Shown: in pieces, positions 1 to 8,675 of the stretch
How positions within the stretch are numbered: position 1 is the stretch's first letter
How the letters are laid out: the number at the start of each line of letters is the position of its first letter
Source of the DNA: Bacillus sp. 2B10
Lineage (GTDB): Bacteria; Pseudomonadota; Alphaproteobacteria; Sphingomonadales; Sphingomonadaceae
Reading direction: 5' to 3'
Assembly: GCA_003946805.1 (NCBI GenBank)
Contig: RPSH01000019.1
Span: 1-64,000 of the forward strand
Length of the DNA: 64,000 bases
Made by a program: the position numbers and the translations under genes
The notes under the pieces: model-generated
Told to the model about the DNA's origin: nothing
The model's input: only the letters and a program-made list of their open reading frames with translations
Database searches by the model: none

Positions 1-125
1 GAGGGGGACCGCCGCGCAGCGGTGGTGGGGGGGGGGCGGCGCAGTACGCCGGTTCCGTATGTCGACGCCACCCCTACGGGTGCGGAGTATCCACGCCGGA
101 TCGACATTCAACGGCAGCGAAGGAT

Positions 126-225
126 GTCATCCTTCCCGCGCAGGCGGGAATCCATATCCGCCGACGTTTCGGCCGGATTTGCGACGTTGGCGCAGATGGA
201 CTCCCGCCTGCGCGGGAGTGACGAC
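126..225. repeat. Paired palindromic repeat, copy 1 (REP/BIME-like)
   Basis: Two inverted arms (126-154, CCCGCGCAGGCGGGAATCCA core; 196-225, TGGACTCCCGCCTGCGCGGG core), each itself a hairpin, face each other across about 40 bp. The same design recurs about ten times in this window. It lies beyond the 3' end of the serine palmitoyltransferase gene. I see no gene in bases 1-276. Confidence 0.75.
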
Positions 226-276
226 AGGGAATGGACTGGTCGTCCCGCGTCCGGTCAACTGAATGTCGCGTCCGCC

Positions 277-1539
277 CTAGGCGATCACCCCCACCGCCTT
301 GCCCGCCGCCTCGAACATGCCGAGGATCGTCTCGACCTGCTCCGCACTATGCTCGGCGCACAGCGAGCAGCGCAGCAGGAAGGTGCCGGCCGGCGTCGCG
401 GGCGGGCGCGCCATGTTGACGTACAGGCCGCCGTCGAGCAGCGCCTGCCACATCGCCACCGCCTCGCGCTGATCCTCGAGGATCACGGCGATGATCGCCG
501 ATTGCGGGGTGTCGGTGCCGAGCGTGAAGCCGAGGTCCTTCAGGCCGCCGTGCAGCCGCTTCGAATTGCGCCACAGATGCGCGCGCTTGTCGCCGGCGTG
601 GCGCAGCTTGCGGATCGACGTCGCGGCGGTCGCGACGACCGAGGGCGGCAGCGATGCGGTGAAGACGTACGGACGGCACACCAGCCGCATCACGTCGAAC
701 TTCGGATGGTTCGACACGCAGAAGCCGCCGACCGTACCGACCGATTTGGAGAAGGTGCCGACGACGAAATCGACGTCCTTCTCGACGCCCTGTTCCTCGT
801 ACACGCCGCGGCCATTGGCACCGAAAAAGCCCATGCCATGCGCTTCGTCGACCAGCACCATGCAGCCATGCTTCTTCGCGACCGCGACCATTTCGGGCAG
901 CGGGGCGATGTCGCCGAGCATCGAATAGACGCCCTCCAGCACCACCAGCTTGCCGGGTTCCTTCGGCAGGCGACCCAGCCGCTTGTCGAGATCCTCGACC
1001 GAATTGTGGCGGAAGCGGACGATCTCGGCATTGCCGAGCGAACAGCCGTCATAGATCGACGCATGGCTGTCGGCGTCGAGGATGATGTATTCGCCCTTGC
1101 CCGCCAGCGTCGATATGATGCCGAGATTGGCCTGATAGCCGGTCGAGAACACCATCGCATGGTCGGTGCCGTAGAATTCGCGCAGCGCCGCCTCGCAATC
1201 CTTGTGCGGGTCGTAGGTGCCGTTCAGCACGCGGCTGCCGGTGGTGCCCGACCCGAAATCGTCGAACGCCTTCTTGCCCGCCGCGATCACGTCGGGGTCG
1301 AAGGTCATGCCCATATAGTTGTAGGTGCCCAGCAGGATCGTGTCCTTGCCGCGGATCACCGCCTGGGTCGGCGACGTCACCTTGTCCATCACGATGGCGA
1401 ACGGATCGCGCACGCCGGTCGCCAGCAACGCCTCGCGTTCGGCGATCAGCGCGTCGAACTTGCTGAACAGGTCGCGTTCCGGCGCGATCGTTTCCGGCGA
1501 TGCGGGCAGGGCGTGGGGCGTGGCGGCGGCTTCGGTCAT
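277..1539 (-). CDS. spt: Serine palmitoyltransferase
   Basis: PLP-dependent alpha-oxoamine synthase of 420 aa that condenses L-serine with a palmitoyl thioester to 3-ketodihydrosphingosine, the committed step of sphingolipid synthesis. Catalytic residues fall at exactly the positions known for the Sphingomonas paucimobilis enzyme: H159 ([11 protein letters not shown]), D231 and H234 (VDEAH), PLP lysine K265 (GTFSKSVGT), R378 and R390. No N-terminal membrane anchor is evident, so it is probably the soluble bacterial homodimer type. It ends a minus-strand gene series obgE-proB-epimerase-acp-spt and lies 31 bp after the acp gene, which fits substrate delivery by that carrier. Residue 100, equivalent to the human HSAN1 disease site, is Thr; I recall Asn in S. 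paucimobilis. Family identity is very secure. Confidence 0.97.
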   Translation of the reverse strand: MTEAAATPHALPASPETIAPERDLFSKFDALIAEREALLATGVRDPFAIVMDKVTSPTQAVIRGKDTILLGTYNYMGMTFDPDVIAAGKKAFDDFGSGTTGSRVLNGTYDPHKDCEAALREFYGTDHAMVFSTGYQANLGIISTLAGKGEYIILDADSHASIYDGCSLGNAEIVRFRHNSVEDLDKRLGRLPKEPGKLVVLEGVYSMLGDIAPLPEMVAVAKKHGCMVLVDEAHGMGFFGANGRGVYEEQGVEKDVDFVVGTFSKSVGTVGGFCVSNHPKFDVMRLVCRPYVFTASLPPSVVATAATSIRKLRHAGDKRAHLWRNSKRLHGGLKDLGFTLGTDTPQSAIIAVILEDQREAVAMWQALLDGGLYVNMARPPATPAGTFLLRCSLCAEHSAEQVETILGMFEAAGKAVGVIA

Positions 1540-1570
1540 GATGTCGGTCTTTCGGGGGCCGGGCAGGGGA

Positions 1571-1816
1571 TCAGGCGGTCTTCAGCTTCTCAACGGCATC
1601 GGCCAGCTGGCCGACGGTCTCGATATCCGCCTGCATGTTCATGGTGATGACGATGTCGAATTCGTCCTCCACCGCCGCGACGAAATCCATCACGGTCAGG
1701 CTGTCCCATTCGAGATCGCCGGCAAAGGTCGTCGCCTCGGTCAGCTCGGCACCCTTCTTGTTGAACGGTTCGATCAGGTCGGTGATCGTGGCGAAGGTGG
1801 CGGCGCGGTCGCTCAT
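1571..1816 (-). CDS. Acyl carrier protein dedicated to sphingolipid synthesis
   Basis: 81-aa acidic carrier protein with phosphopantetheine attachment Ser39 in the motif EWDSLTVMDF. It is distinct from the housekeeping AcpP encoded at 19.9 kb (DSLDIVEL motif) and lies directly upstream of spt. In Sphingomonas wittichii and Caulobacter an ACP next to serine palmitoyltransferase takes part in sphingolipid synthesis, so the inferred role is to present the acyl chain to Spt. The ATG at 1816 is preceded by GGAAAG at suitable spacing. The gap to the upstream epimerase gene is 43 bp, so cotranscription is likely. Confidence 0.92.
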   Translation of the reverse strand: MSDRAATFATITDLIEPFNKKGAELTEATTFAGDLEWDSLTVMDFVAAVEDEFDIVITMNMQADIETVGQLADAVEKLKTA

Positions 1817-1859
1817 GCGGGTCTTTCCAATGTGTATCGGGATATCCGGTCACGCGGGG

Positions 1860-2759
1860 CTATAGCAGACGATGCGCGCGATACCATGCCGCGGTGTCGG
1901 CAAGGCCGCGTGCCGTTGCAATGCGCGGTTCCCACAGGTCGGCGGGCGGACGGAGCGCGGGGTCGGCGGTCCAGTCGGGATGGGCCAGATAACGCGCGCG
2001 ATCCTCGGTCAGCTTGGCGGCGGTCCCGCGCAGCCTGCCGTCGAGCTTCGCGCCCAGCCGCAGCAGCCCCGCGGGCAGATGGAGCGGCAGCACCCGGCGC
2101 CCCACCGCATCGCCGATCAGCCGGGCGAGGTCGGCATGGTGCATCGGATTGCCGTCATCAATCTCCAGCACCGCGCGCGGCCCGTCGCGGTCGGCCAGCG
2201 TCAGCAGCAGCCGCGCGAGATCGTCGACCGCGACCAGCGCGACGCGCCCCGGTGGCGGGAGCAGCGCGAGGCCGAAGCGCGCCATGCGGAACATGTCGCG
2301 CATCTCGGTATCGCCCGGACCATAGACGCCGGTGGGACGCACGATCGTCCAGTCCAGATCGCTCGCGGCGACGCGTTCCTCGCCGGCGCGCTTCGATGCG
2401 CCATAGCGCGACAGCTGCGGCTCGCGCGCCGACAGCGAGGAGACGTGGACGAAGCGCCGGACGCCGGCGGCGCGCGCGGCATCGAGCACCGCCTGCGTGC
2501 CGGTGACGTTTCCGGCGGTGAAGCCGGCTTCGTCCGGCGCGCTGACCACGCCCGCGACATGCAGGACGACATCGGCGCCGGTCATCAGCTCGGCGAGGCT
2601 GTCGGGCTTGTCGAGTGCGCCGCGCACCCAGCTGACATTCGGCTCGGCCGGCTGCGCCCGCCGGGTCAGCGCGCGGACGTGCCAGCCGTGGCCGACCCCT
2701 TGCGCGATCACGCGGCGGCCGACGAAGCCGGTCCCGCCGGTCAGCGCCATCGTCCTCAC
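1860..2759 (-). CDS. NAD(P)-dependent epimerase/reductase, candidate ceramide reductase
   Basis: Extended short-chain dehydrogenase of about 299 aa. It has an N-terminal Rossmann motif TGGTGFVG (residues 7-14), an internal VSSLS segment and the catalytic pair Y119/K123 (YGASK). In Caulobacter an NAD-dependent epimerase (CerR) is encoded beside spt and acp and reduces oxidised ceramide, so the same role is inferred here from position and family. A general sugar epimerase cannot be excluded from motifs alone. Two starts are possible: GTG at 2759, giving a 4-bp GTGA overlap with proB, or ATG at 2750. The GTG is used here because the overlap suggests translational coupling. Confidence 0.7.
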   Translation of the reverse strand: MRTMALTGGTGFVGRRVIAQGVGHGWHVRALTRRAQPAEPNVSWVRGALDKPDSLAELMTGADVVLHVAGVVSAPDEAGFTAGNVTGTQAVLDAARAAGVRRFVHVSSLSAREPQLSRYGASKRAGEERVAASDLDWTIVRPTGVYGPGDTEMRDMFRMARFGLALLPPPGRVALVAVDDLARLLLTLADRDGPRAVLEIDDGNPMHHADLARLIGDAVGRRVLPLHLPAGLLRLGAKLDGRLRGTAAKLTEDRARYLAHPDWTADPALRPPADLWEPRIATARGLADTAAWYRAHRLL

Positions 2760-3919
2760 AGCAAGGCCATGTGGTTGCGGTGGACCAGCGCCGATCGCGG
2801 GGCATAGCCGAGCAGGTCGGCCAGTTCGTCGCTGCGCCGTCCGACGATCCGCGCGGCGTCGACCGCGTCATATTCGGCGAGGCCGCGCGCGACGACCCGC
2901 CCGGCGGCGTCGACGATGCGGACCCGGTCGCCCCGCGCGAAATCGCCTTCGACCCCGGTCGCCCCGGCCGGCAGCAAGCTGCGCCCGGTCGTCAATGCGC
3001 GTGCGGCGCCGTCGTCGATGCGGATCGATCCGCGATCGGTCAGTCCGCCCGACAGCCATGCCTTGCGCGCCGATGCCCCGCCAGCGGTCGCGAACACCGT
3101 GCCGTGCCCGGTCTCGCCGAAGCGGGCGAGCGGGTGGTCGACCCGGCCGGTGGCGATGGCGAGGTTCGCGCCGGCGCCGGTCGCGATCCGTGCCGCCTCG
3201 ACCTTCGACACCATGCCGCCCGACCCCATGCCCGACGACGACCGGGTGTCGGCCATGGCGGCGATCGTCGCATCGATCTGCGCGACGTGCGGGATAAGCC
3301 GCGCATCCGGGTTACCGTGCGGGTTCGAATCGTACAGCCCGTCGATATCCGACAGCAGCACGACGCCACCCGCCCGCGCCGCCGCGCCGACCCGCGCCGC
3401 CAGCCGGTCGTTGTCGCCGAAGCGGATTTCCTCGGTCGCGACGCTGTCATTTTCGTTGACGACCGGCACCACGCCCAGCTTGAGCAGCCGGCCGAGCGTC
3501 GCGGACACGTTGAGGTAGCGGCGGCGATCCTCCAGATCGTCGAGCGTCACCAGCAGCTGCGCGGCGGTCAGGCCATGGCCGCCCAGCAGTTCGGCCCAGA
3601 TGCTCGACAGCGCGATCTGCCCCGTGGCGGCGGCGGCCTGTGCATCCTCGAGGCTGGCACGCCCCCCCCTGGCGAGACCCAGCCGCCGCGCCCCGAGCGC
3701 GATCGCGCCGGATGACACGATGACGATCTGCTGTCCCGCGGCAACGCGCACGGCGATGTCGGCGACCAGCGACGCCAGCCAGTCGCGGCGCGGCTGGCCA
3801 TCGGGCGCGACGAGCAACGCGGACCCGACCTTGACGACGAGGCGGGGACAGGCGCCCGGGGAGAACAGGTCCTCCCCGCGGATCGGGGAGGATTTCAGGT
3901 TCGTCAGATCGGCGACCAT
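2756..3919 (-). CDS. proB: Glutamate 5-kinase
   Basis: Phosphorylates glutamate in the first step of proline synthesis. The amino-acid-kinase domain shows K30 (VVKVGSALL), the SSGA loop near 69-72, the NEND substrate motif at 155-158 followed by FGDND, and DIDGLYD. A C-terminal PUA domain follows from about residue 290, the usual architecture. The 387-aa frame starts with an ATG at 3919 that overlaps the obgE stop by 16 bp. The first 24 residues are longer than the family core and are partly encoded by a REP-like hairpin (3871-3893). A start around 3868, just after GGGGAGGA, is an alternative but would need a CTG. proA is not in the window. Confidence 0.93.
   Translation of the reverse strand: MVADLTNLKSSPIRGEDLFSPGACPRLVVKVGSALLVAPDGQPRRDWLASLVADIAVRVAAGQQIVIVSSGAIALGARRLGLARGGRASLEDAQAAAATGQIALSSIWAELLGGHGLTAAQLLVTLDDLEDRRRYLNVSATLGRLLKLGVVPVVNENDSVATEEIRFGDNDRLAARVGAAARAGGVVLLSDIDGLYDSNPHGNPDARLIPHVAQIDATIAAMADTRSSSGMGSGGMVSKVEAARIATGAGANLAIATGRVDHPLARFGETGHGTVFATAGGASARKAWLSGGLTDRGSIRIDDGAARALTTGRSLLPAGATGVEGDFARGDRVRIVDAAGRVVARGLAEYDAVDAARIVGRRSDELADLLGYAPRSALVHRNHMALL
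3871..3893. repeat. Short REP-like hairpin inside the 5' end of proB
   Basis: TCCTCCCCG and CGGGGAGGA form a perfect 9-bp stem with a 5-nt loop. It lies at the obgE-proB junction but is translated in frame near the proB N-terminus (residues about 9-17). On the minus strand it supplies a strong GGGGAGGA Shine-Dalgarno-like sequence. Confidence 0.6.
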
Positions 3920-4950
3920 TCGGCGGGTTCCTCGTCATCGCCGGTATCCTGCGCGTGCATCTCGCCCGGCCCGATCGCCGCGATCAGCCGGTCGAGCACC
4001 GCCTCAAGCCCCTGTCCGGTCGCGCCCGACAGCGGCAGGACCTTGGCCCCGCTTTCCGCTTCCAGCTCGGCGATCAGCGTCTCGGTCAGCTCGTCGTCGA
4101 GCAGGTCGGCCTTGTTCAGCGCGATGACCTCCGGCTTGTCGGCGAGGTCCGCGCCATAATTCTCCAGCTCGCCGCGCACGATGCGATAGGCGGCGACCGG
4201 ATCGTCGGCATGGCTGTCGATCAGGTGCAGCAGCACCCGGCACCGCTCGATATGCCCGAGGAACCGGTCGCCGATCCCCGCGCCTTCCGCCGCGCCTTCG
4301 ATCAGGCCGGGGATGTCCGCCACGACGAACTCGCGCTGCTTGTGGCTGACCACGCCCAGCTGCGGGCGGGTGGTGGTGAAGGCATAGGCGCCGACCTTGG
4401 CATTGGCATTGGTCACCGCGTTGATGAAGGTCGACTTGCCGGCATTGGGCAACCCGACCAGCCCCGCATCGGCCAGCAGTTTCAGCCGCAGCCACACCCA
4501 TCCTTCGTCGCCGGGCCAGCCGGTGCCGTGCTGGCGCGGGGCGCGGTTCGTCGAGGTCTTGTAGCTGGCATTGCCGCGCCCGCCGTCGCCGCCGCGCAGG
4601 AACACCTCGCACTGGCCGGCACGGGTGAAGTCCGCCAGCACCGTCTCCTTGTCCTCCGACAGCACCTGCGTCCCCACCGGCACGCGGATGACCAGATCGC
4701 GCCCGCCCGCGCCGGTACGGTTGGCACCGGACCCGCCGGACCCGCGCGGTGCGCGGAAATGCTGGGTGTAGCGGAAATCGATCAGCGTATTGAGGCCGGG
4801 GACCGCCTCGAAGATGATGTCGCCGCCCTTGCCGCCGTTGCCGCCGTCGGGGCCGCCATATTCCATGAACTTTTCACGGCGAAAACTGACGGCGCCGGGG
4901 CCGCCCCCGCCCGAACGGACGAAGATCTTGGCTTGATCGAGAAAATGCAT
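3904..4950 (-). CDS. obgE: Obg family ribosome-assembly GTPase
   Basis: 348-aa Obg/CgtA GTPase acting in large-subunit maturation and growth control. The glycine-rich Obg fold fills residues 1-158 ([13 protein letters not shown] and similar repeats). The G domain follows: G1 GLPNAGKS at 166-173, switch TTTRPQLG, G3 DIPG, G4 NKAD. A short acidic tail ends the protein. The usual genomic neighbour rpmA-rplU is nearby (8 kb) but no longer adjacent. It heads the minus-strand series leading through proB to the sphingolipid genes. The ATG at 4950 gives the canonical MHFLDQAKI start. Confidence 0.97.
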   Translation of the reverse strand: MHFLDQAKIFVRSGGGGPGAVSFRREKFMEYGGPDGGNGGKGGDIIFEAVPGLNTLIDFRYTQHFRAPRGSGGSGANRTGAGGRDLVIRVPVGTQVLSEDKETVLADFTRAGQCEVFLRGGDGGRGNASYKTSTNRAPRQHGTGWPGDEGWVWLRLKLLADAGLVGLPNAGKSTFINAVTNANAKVGAYAFTTTRPQLGVVSHKQREFVVADIPGLIEGAAEGAGIGDRFLGHIERCRVLLHLIDSHADDPVAAYRIVRGELENYGADLADKPEVIALNKADLLDDELTETLIAELEAESGAKVLPLSGATGQGLEAVLDRLIAAIGPGEMHAQDTGDDEEPAEWSPI

Positions 4951-5054
4951 GTCGTCCGCTTAGTCGGAGTCGCGACAGGGGGAAAGGGGCTTCCGCTACC
5001 GCCGCCGGTGCGGCACCGTCGCATCGACCTGGTCCGCCGTCGGCCGGATCGACG

Positions 5055-5636
5055 TCAGGAACCGTCCTGCGTGATCGTCAGGCTGCGGGCGGCCAGTTCG
5101 CGCGCCTTGTCGCGCGGCAGCCGCAGCGCCTTCGCCATCGCTCCCCCCAGCAACGCATCGCCCAGCGCCATCAGCACCAGCTGCAGCGTCTTGTCGGCCA
5201 GCGGCAGGTCGCTCAACGTCTGTTCGTTGCCCAGCCGGTCGACCAGCGCGTGGATGGCGTCGAGGATCGGGTCCAGCGCGTCGTCATTGCCCGACAGGAT
5301 CATCCAGCTGGCCAGTGCGCCCGCACCCTCGCGATCGAACGCGTCGAACGTCAGGTCGACTATCTCGCGCGGATCATGGTTGCCGTCGCGCGCGCGCAGC
5401 ACCGCCGCGCCGATCGTCGCGGTGATCGTTGTGGCCATCCGCTCGGCCAGCGCCTTTTGCAGTCCCGATGCCGATCCGAAATGATGCAGCAGATTGGCAT
5501 GGGTTCGCCCGATCCGCGTCGCCACCGCTTTCAGCGTCACCGCCTGCGGTCCCGCCTCGATCAACAGGTCGCGCGCGGCGTCCAGCGCGGCGTCGCGCGA
5601 CGCTTCCGGCGACATCCGGCGGCGAACTATTGACAT
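5055..5636 (-). CDS. TetR family transcriptional regulator
   Basis: 193 aa with an N-terminal TetR helix-turn-helix around residues 33-56 (VTLKAVATRIGRTHANLLHHFG) and a variable all-helical ligand domain. It is divergent from the hydrolase-like gene starting at 5684, with only 47 bp between start codons. The palindrome ACATGGATGT overlaps its own start, which suggests autoregulation and control of the neighbour. The ligand is unknown. Confidence 0.88.
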   Translation of the reverse strand: MSIVRRRMSPEASRDAALDAARDLLIEAGPQAVTLKAVATRIGRTHANLLHHFGSASGLQKALAERMATTITATIGAAVLRARDGNHDPREIVDLTFDAFDREGAGALASWMILSGNDDALDPILDAIHALVDRLGNEQTLSDLPLADKTLQLVLMALGDALLGGAMAKALRLPRDKARELAARSLTITQDGS

Positions 5637-5645
5637 GGATGTAAG
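5630..5645. promoter_or_regulatory. Candidate TetR operator / promoter in divergent spacer
   Basis: TTGACATGGATGTAAG contains the perfect palindrome ACATGGATGT (5633-5642). The TTGACA (5630-5635) resembles a -35 for the rightward gene, with only a weak -10 (CTAGGG) 17 bp on. The site overlaps the regulator's start codon. Confidence 0.4.
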
Positions 5646-5683
5646 TAAGCAGCTAGGGGCATGGCAGCAGTTGGAGCAGATTC

Positions 5684-6532
5684 ATGGCGAAAGCAAAGAC
5701 TCCCGACGATCTGACGATCACCCCGCGCGACGTCCGTTTCGGGCGCGACGGCTCGGTGCGACGCTACTGGCTGAACGACGATCCGGTTGCGACCGCGTTC
5801 TACAACGCCCTGTCGGTCACCTTCCCCAAGGGCGAGGGCTTCTTCATCGACAGCGTGCGGCAGTTTCGCGACGACGTCCCGCCGCGCCTTGCCGGCGAAA
5901 TCCGCGCGTTCGTGAAGCAGGAGGCGATCCACACCCGCGAACATATCGCCTTCAACCGGCACGTCACCGACCAGGGCTATGACACGTCCCGGCTGGAGGC
6001 GCGGGTCGACCACGAACTGTCGATCACCCGGGGCCGGCCGCCGATCGCCAATCTGGCGGCGACGATGGCGCTGGAGCATTTCACCGCGATCCTCGCGCAC
6101 GAACTGGTCGCGAACCCGCGCCATCTGGCTGGCGGCGATCAGGCGGCGGCCGATCTGTGGCGGTGGCACGCGATCGAGGAGATCGAGCACAAGGGCGTGG
6201 CCTACGACACGTGGCTCCACGCCACGCGCGACTGGAGCAGGTTCAGGCGCTGGCGGATCAAGACGCTGGTGATGCTGATCGTCACCGTGAAGTTCTTTCG
6301 CGGACGCACGGCGGGGATGCTCGACCTGCTGGCGCAGGACGGGCTGGCCGGGCCGCGCGTCCGATGGCGGCTGTTCGCCTATGCGTTCGGCCGGCCCGGC
6401 ATGGCGCGCAAGGTATTGGGCCTGTGGCTGGGTTTCTTCCTGCCGGGCTTCCACCCCTGGAACCATGACGACCGTGCCCTGATCGGGCTGGTCGACAGCG
6501 AGTTCACCGCGGCCCGGCTGGCCGGCGCCTGA
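5684..6532 (+). CDS. Metal-dependent hydrolase family protein (PF10118-like)
   Basis: 282 aa resembling the predicted metal-dependent hydrolase family often paired with TetR regulators. Likely metal ligands are spread over three helices: E80-H83-E86-H87 (QEAIHTREHIAF), E131-H132 (ALEHF) and H162-E165/E168-H169 (WRWHAIEEIEHK), a pattern reminiscent of di-iron helical bundles. A hydrophobic stretch near residues 195-215 may contact the membrane. The ATG at 5684 has GGAG 7 bp upstream. It is divergent from, and probably controlled by, the TetR protein. The substrate is unknown; family assignment is by eye. Confidence 0.75.
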   Translation: MAKAKTPDDLTITPRDVRFGRDGSVRRYWLNDDPVATAFYNALSVTFPKGEGFFIDSVRQFRDDVPPRLAGEIRAFVKQEAIHTREHIAFNRHVTDQGYDTSRLEARVDHELSITRGRPPIANLAATMALEHFTAILAHELVANPRHLAGGDQAAADLWRWHAIEEIEHKGVAYDTWLHATRDWSRFRRWRIKTLVMLIVTVKFFRGRTAGMLDLLAQDGLAGPRVRWRLFAYAFGRPGMARKVLGLWLGFFLPGFHPWNHDDRALIGLVDSEFTAARLAGA

Positions 6533-6575
6533 CGCCCCCCTTGCCCCGTCGGGCGCGGCGGGGCAGGGAGGGCCG

Positions 6576-6773
6576 ATGCGCACGGTATCCGAAACGGCGG
6601 CGGTCCGGCTGTACTATCTCGACGACGAAGGCGGGGTCGCGACGACGATTCTGTATGGGACGCTGGCCGAGGCGATGGCTGCGGCAGCGCGCGAGGCGGA
6701 GGAGATACAGGCGGGCCTGTATCTGCAGACCAGCAGCGACGTGGTCGGCTATCTCGACCTGCTGGAGGGATAA
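6576..6773 (+). CDS. Small hypothetical protein (65 aa)
   Basis: Begins MRTVSETAAVRLYYLDDEGG and is rich in Ala and Glu in the middle (AEAMAAAAREAEEI, likely one helix), ending YLDLLEG. It has a strong GGGAGG ribosome-binding site 6 bp before the ATG and lies 43 bp after the hydrolase gene on the same strand, so cotranscription is plausible. No known family is recognised. Coding seems likely from the ribosome-binding site and the balanced composition. Confidence 0.65.
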   Translation: MRTVSETAAVRLYYLDDEGGVATTILYGTLAEAMAAAAREAEEIQAGLYLQTSSDVVGYLDLLEG

Positions 6774-6929
6774 GGACGCTCCCCGACGGCCGACAGATTT
6801 TCGGGTCGACCTCCGAGCTTCCACCGCGGCGGCCGATGTCGCTGGAAGCGTTTCGGGTCGGGAGGCGATCGATCGGAGTCGCAAATCCGAGACGTCAGCG
6901 TCTGGAGTTTGATCCACCCGTATGTACCC

Positions 6930-7011
6930 GTCACCCCAGCGAAGGCTGGGGTCTCCATCTGCTCCTGCTGCGCGCTACCACCGGGAGATCCCGGCCTTCG
7001 CCGGGATGACG
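6930..7011. repeat. Paired palindromic repeat, copy 2
   Basis: Left arm CACCCCAGCGAAGGCTGGGG, right arm ATCCCGGCCTTCGCCGGGAT, facing each other about 25 bp apart. The rest of the 325-bp gap 6774-7098 shows no convincing gene or RNA. Confidence 0.75.
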
Positions 7012-7098
7012 TGCGTTTCAACCGGGATCCATCGGACGCCAAATCGAACGCATCAGGGCAGACGCCATCCGGGGATGGGCATCCGCCCCTGCGCGATC

Positions 7099-7191
7099 CT
7101 ACTGGTAACCGCCCTCTTCCTCGCGTTCCTCGGCGGCTTCCTCCTGTACCTCTTCCATCTCTTCCTGTTCGGGCGTGTCGGGATCGATCAT
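7099..7191 (-). CDS. Very small, highly acidic protein (30 aa)
   Basis: A 30-codon frame beginning MIDPDTPEQEEMEEV and ending EEEGGYQ; 12 of 30 residues are Glu and two are Asp. An AGAGGA ribosome-binding site lies 7 bp upstream of the ATG. It is 73 bp downstream of the GNAT gene on the same strand. It is too short for standard gene callers. The composition suggests an unstructured or helical polyanionic peptide; function unknown. Comparative conservation would decide whether it is real. Confidence 0.5.
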   Translation of the reverse strand: MIDPDTPEQEEMEEVQEEAAEEREEEGGYQ

Positions 7192-7264
7192 GGCGGCGTC
7201 CTCTCGTGCGGCAGCAGTGCCGCCCGGCGTCAACCAGCCGGACGGGCACCGCGTTCCGCATGGC

Positions 7265-7807
7265 TCACGCCGCCAGCCGCCGGTCGAGCCGGCGATCGGA
7301 CAGGTCGATGGCGTAATCGATCGTCTCCACCGCCCTGCCGCGCCCGCGCGAATGGATCGAACTGCGCGTGCCGGTCGGGACGAAGCCCAGCCGCCGCAGC
7401 ACCGCGCCCGATGCCGGGTTGTCGACATAGTGTCCGGCATCGACCCGCCTGATCCCCAGCGTCGCGGCGATGTCCAGCACCGCGCGACCCGCCTCGGTCG
7501 CATAGCCGCGGCGCCACGCGGACGGCGTGATCCAGTAGCCCATGACGTGCGGCTGGTCGCCGAACGGCCCGATGCCGATACCGCCGATCAGGTCGCAGCG
7601 CCCGCCATCATGGGCGAGGATCAGGAAGGTCGGTCCGGGATCGCCCTGCCACGCGGCGGTGAACGCCGTCGCATCGGCCAGCGTATAGGGCCATGGCGCG
7701 CGCGACAGGTTGCGCACGACCGCTTCATGGCCGATCGCGGCGGCAAGTGCAGGCGCGTCCTCGCTCCAGCCGGGGCGCAGGGTCAGGCGTTCGGTACGGG
7801 CGAACAT
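7265..7807 (-). CDS. GNAT family N-acetyltransferase (RimJ/RimL type)
   Basis: 180-aa GNAT protein beginning MFARTERLTLRPGW. The acetyl-CoA pyrophosphate loop is in the segment SAWRRGYATEAG (R-x-x-G-Y-A pattern), followed by DNPASGAVLRRLGF, typical of RimJ/L-like ribosomal or small-molecule acetyltransferases. The start at 7807 is chosen over an upstream extension because GGAGAG lies 6 bp before it and the protein then aligns with the family N-terminus. The substrate cannot be inferred. It lies downstream of the rpmA terminator, so it is probably transcribed separately. Confidence 0.88.
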   Translation of the reverse strand: MFARTERLTLRPGWSEDAPALAAAIGHEAVVRNLSRAPWPYTLADATAFTAAWQGDPGPTFLILAHDGGRCDLIGGIGIGPFGDQPHVMGYWITPSAWRRGYATEAGRAVLDIAATLGIRRVDAGHYVDNPASGAVLRRLGFVPTGTRSSIHSRGRGRAVETIDYAIDLSDRRLDRRLAA

Positions 7808-7868
7808 CAGCGTCTCTCCAATGCGCCGCGCCTCAGCATCGGGGCGGGCAGGGGCCGGAGAGAGCAAT

Positions 7869-7898
7869 AAAAAAGGGAGCCGGGGTGACCCGCCTCCC
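7869..7898 (-). terminator. Rho-independent terminator of rplU-rpmA
   Basis: On the minus strand GGGAGGCGGG and CCCCGGCTCCC form a GC-rich stem with one mismatch around a short loop, followed directly by six T residues. It lies about 65 bp after the rpmA stop codon. Confidence 0.8.
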
Positions 7899-7963
7899 TC
7901 TTGTTGGCTGGTTCCGTTGCCGGAACCCGGGTCACCCTGGTGGGCAACCCGTGTGGTAGCCCG

Positions 7964-8233
7964 TTATTCTGCGGCCTGGGCCTGCATCTCGACATACGCG
8001 AACTTGCGGCCGAGCTTGCCTTCCTTGAACGCCACGCGGCCATCGACCAGCGCGAACAGGGTATGGTCCTTGCCCATGCCGACGTTCACGCCCGGATAGA
8101 ATTTGGTGCCGCGCTGACGCACGATGATGTTGCCCGCGACCACTTCCTGGCCGCCGAACTTCTTCACGCCAAGGCGACGGCCGGCCGAGTCACGACCGTT
8201 GCGCGACGAACCGCCTGCTTTTTTATGTGCCAT
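7964..8233 (-). CDS. rpmA: 50S ribosomal protein L27
   Basis: 89 aa, normal length, with the conserved start [16 protein letters not shown], the GRRLGVKK segment and basic N-terminus that reaches the peptidyl transferase centre. The mature N-terminus needs no processing motif here. It lies 22 bp downstream of rplU in the classic rplU-rpmA pair and ends before a clear terminator. Confidence 0.99.
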   Translation of the reverse strand: MAHKKAGGSSRNGRDSAGRRLGVKKFGGQEVVAGNIIVRQRGTKFYPGVNVGMGKDHTLFALVDGRVAFKEGKLGRKFAYVEMQAQAAE

Positions 8234-8255
8234 GGTTCAAACTCCTCGTATTCGC

Positions 8256-8582
8256 TCAGGCGGCGGCGCTGTCGTCGGCGCGCTTGTCGCCGATCGCGGT
8301 GATCTTCAGGATGGTGTGCTGCTGGCGATGACCGTTCTTGCGACGGTAGTTGTGCCGGCGGCGCTTCTTGAAGACGATGACCTTCTCGCCCTTCGCCTGC
8401 GCGATGATTTCCGCCGAAACGGTCAGTCCCTCGACCGACTTCAGGTCGGCCCCGTCACCGGCAAGGAGCACGTCGCCGAGCGTCACGCTGCTGCCAGCTT
8501 CGCCATCGAGCTTCTCGACGACGATCTTGTCTCCTGCGGCAACGCGATACTGCTTGCCGCCCGTGCGCACGATTGCGAACAT
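8256..8582 (-). CDS. rplU: 50S ribosomal protein L21
   Basis: 108 aa beginning [14 protein letters not shown], with the basic segment [17 protein letters not shown] typical of L21. The frame stays open 51 codons upstream, but the ATG at 8582 gives the family N-terminus and has a purine-rich leader. First gene of the rplU-rpmA operon, with a promoter candidate at 8647-8675. Confidence 0.98.
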   Translation of the reverse strand: MFAIVRTGGKQYRVAAGDKIVVEKLDGEAGSSVTLGDVLLAGDGADLKSVEGLTVSAEIIAQAKGEKVIVFKKRRRHNYRRKNGHRQQHTILKITAIGDKRADDSAAA

Positions 8583-8646
8583 GGCCCTTGCTTCTTTCCC
8601 AAATGCATATGTCCGCGCGGAGATACCCCACGCGGCAAGTGGATTG

Positions 8647-8675
8647 TGACTAGGCAACGGGGCCCTGCCTGTCAA
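8647..8675 (-). promoter_or_regulatory. Promoter candidate for rplU-rpmA
   Basis: A perfect TTGACA (minus strand, 8675-8670), a 17-bp spacer, then TAGTCA (8652-8647). It lies about 65 bp upstream of the rplU start codon. Confidence 0.55.
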
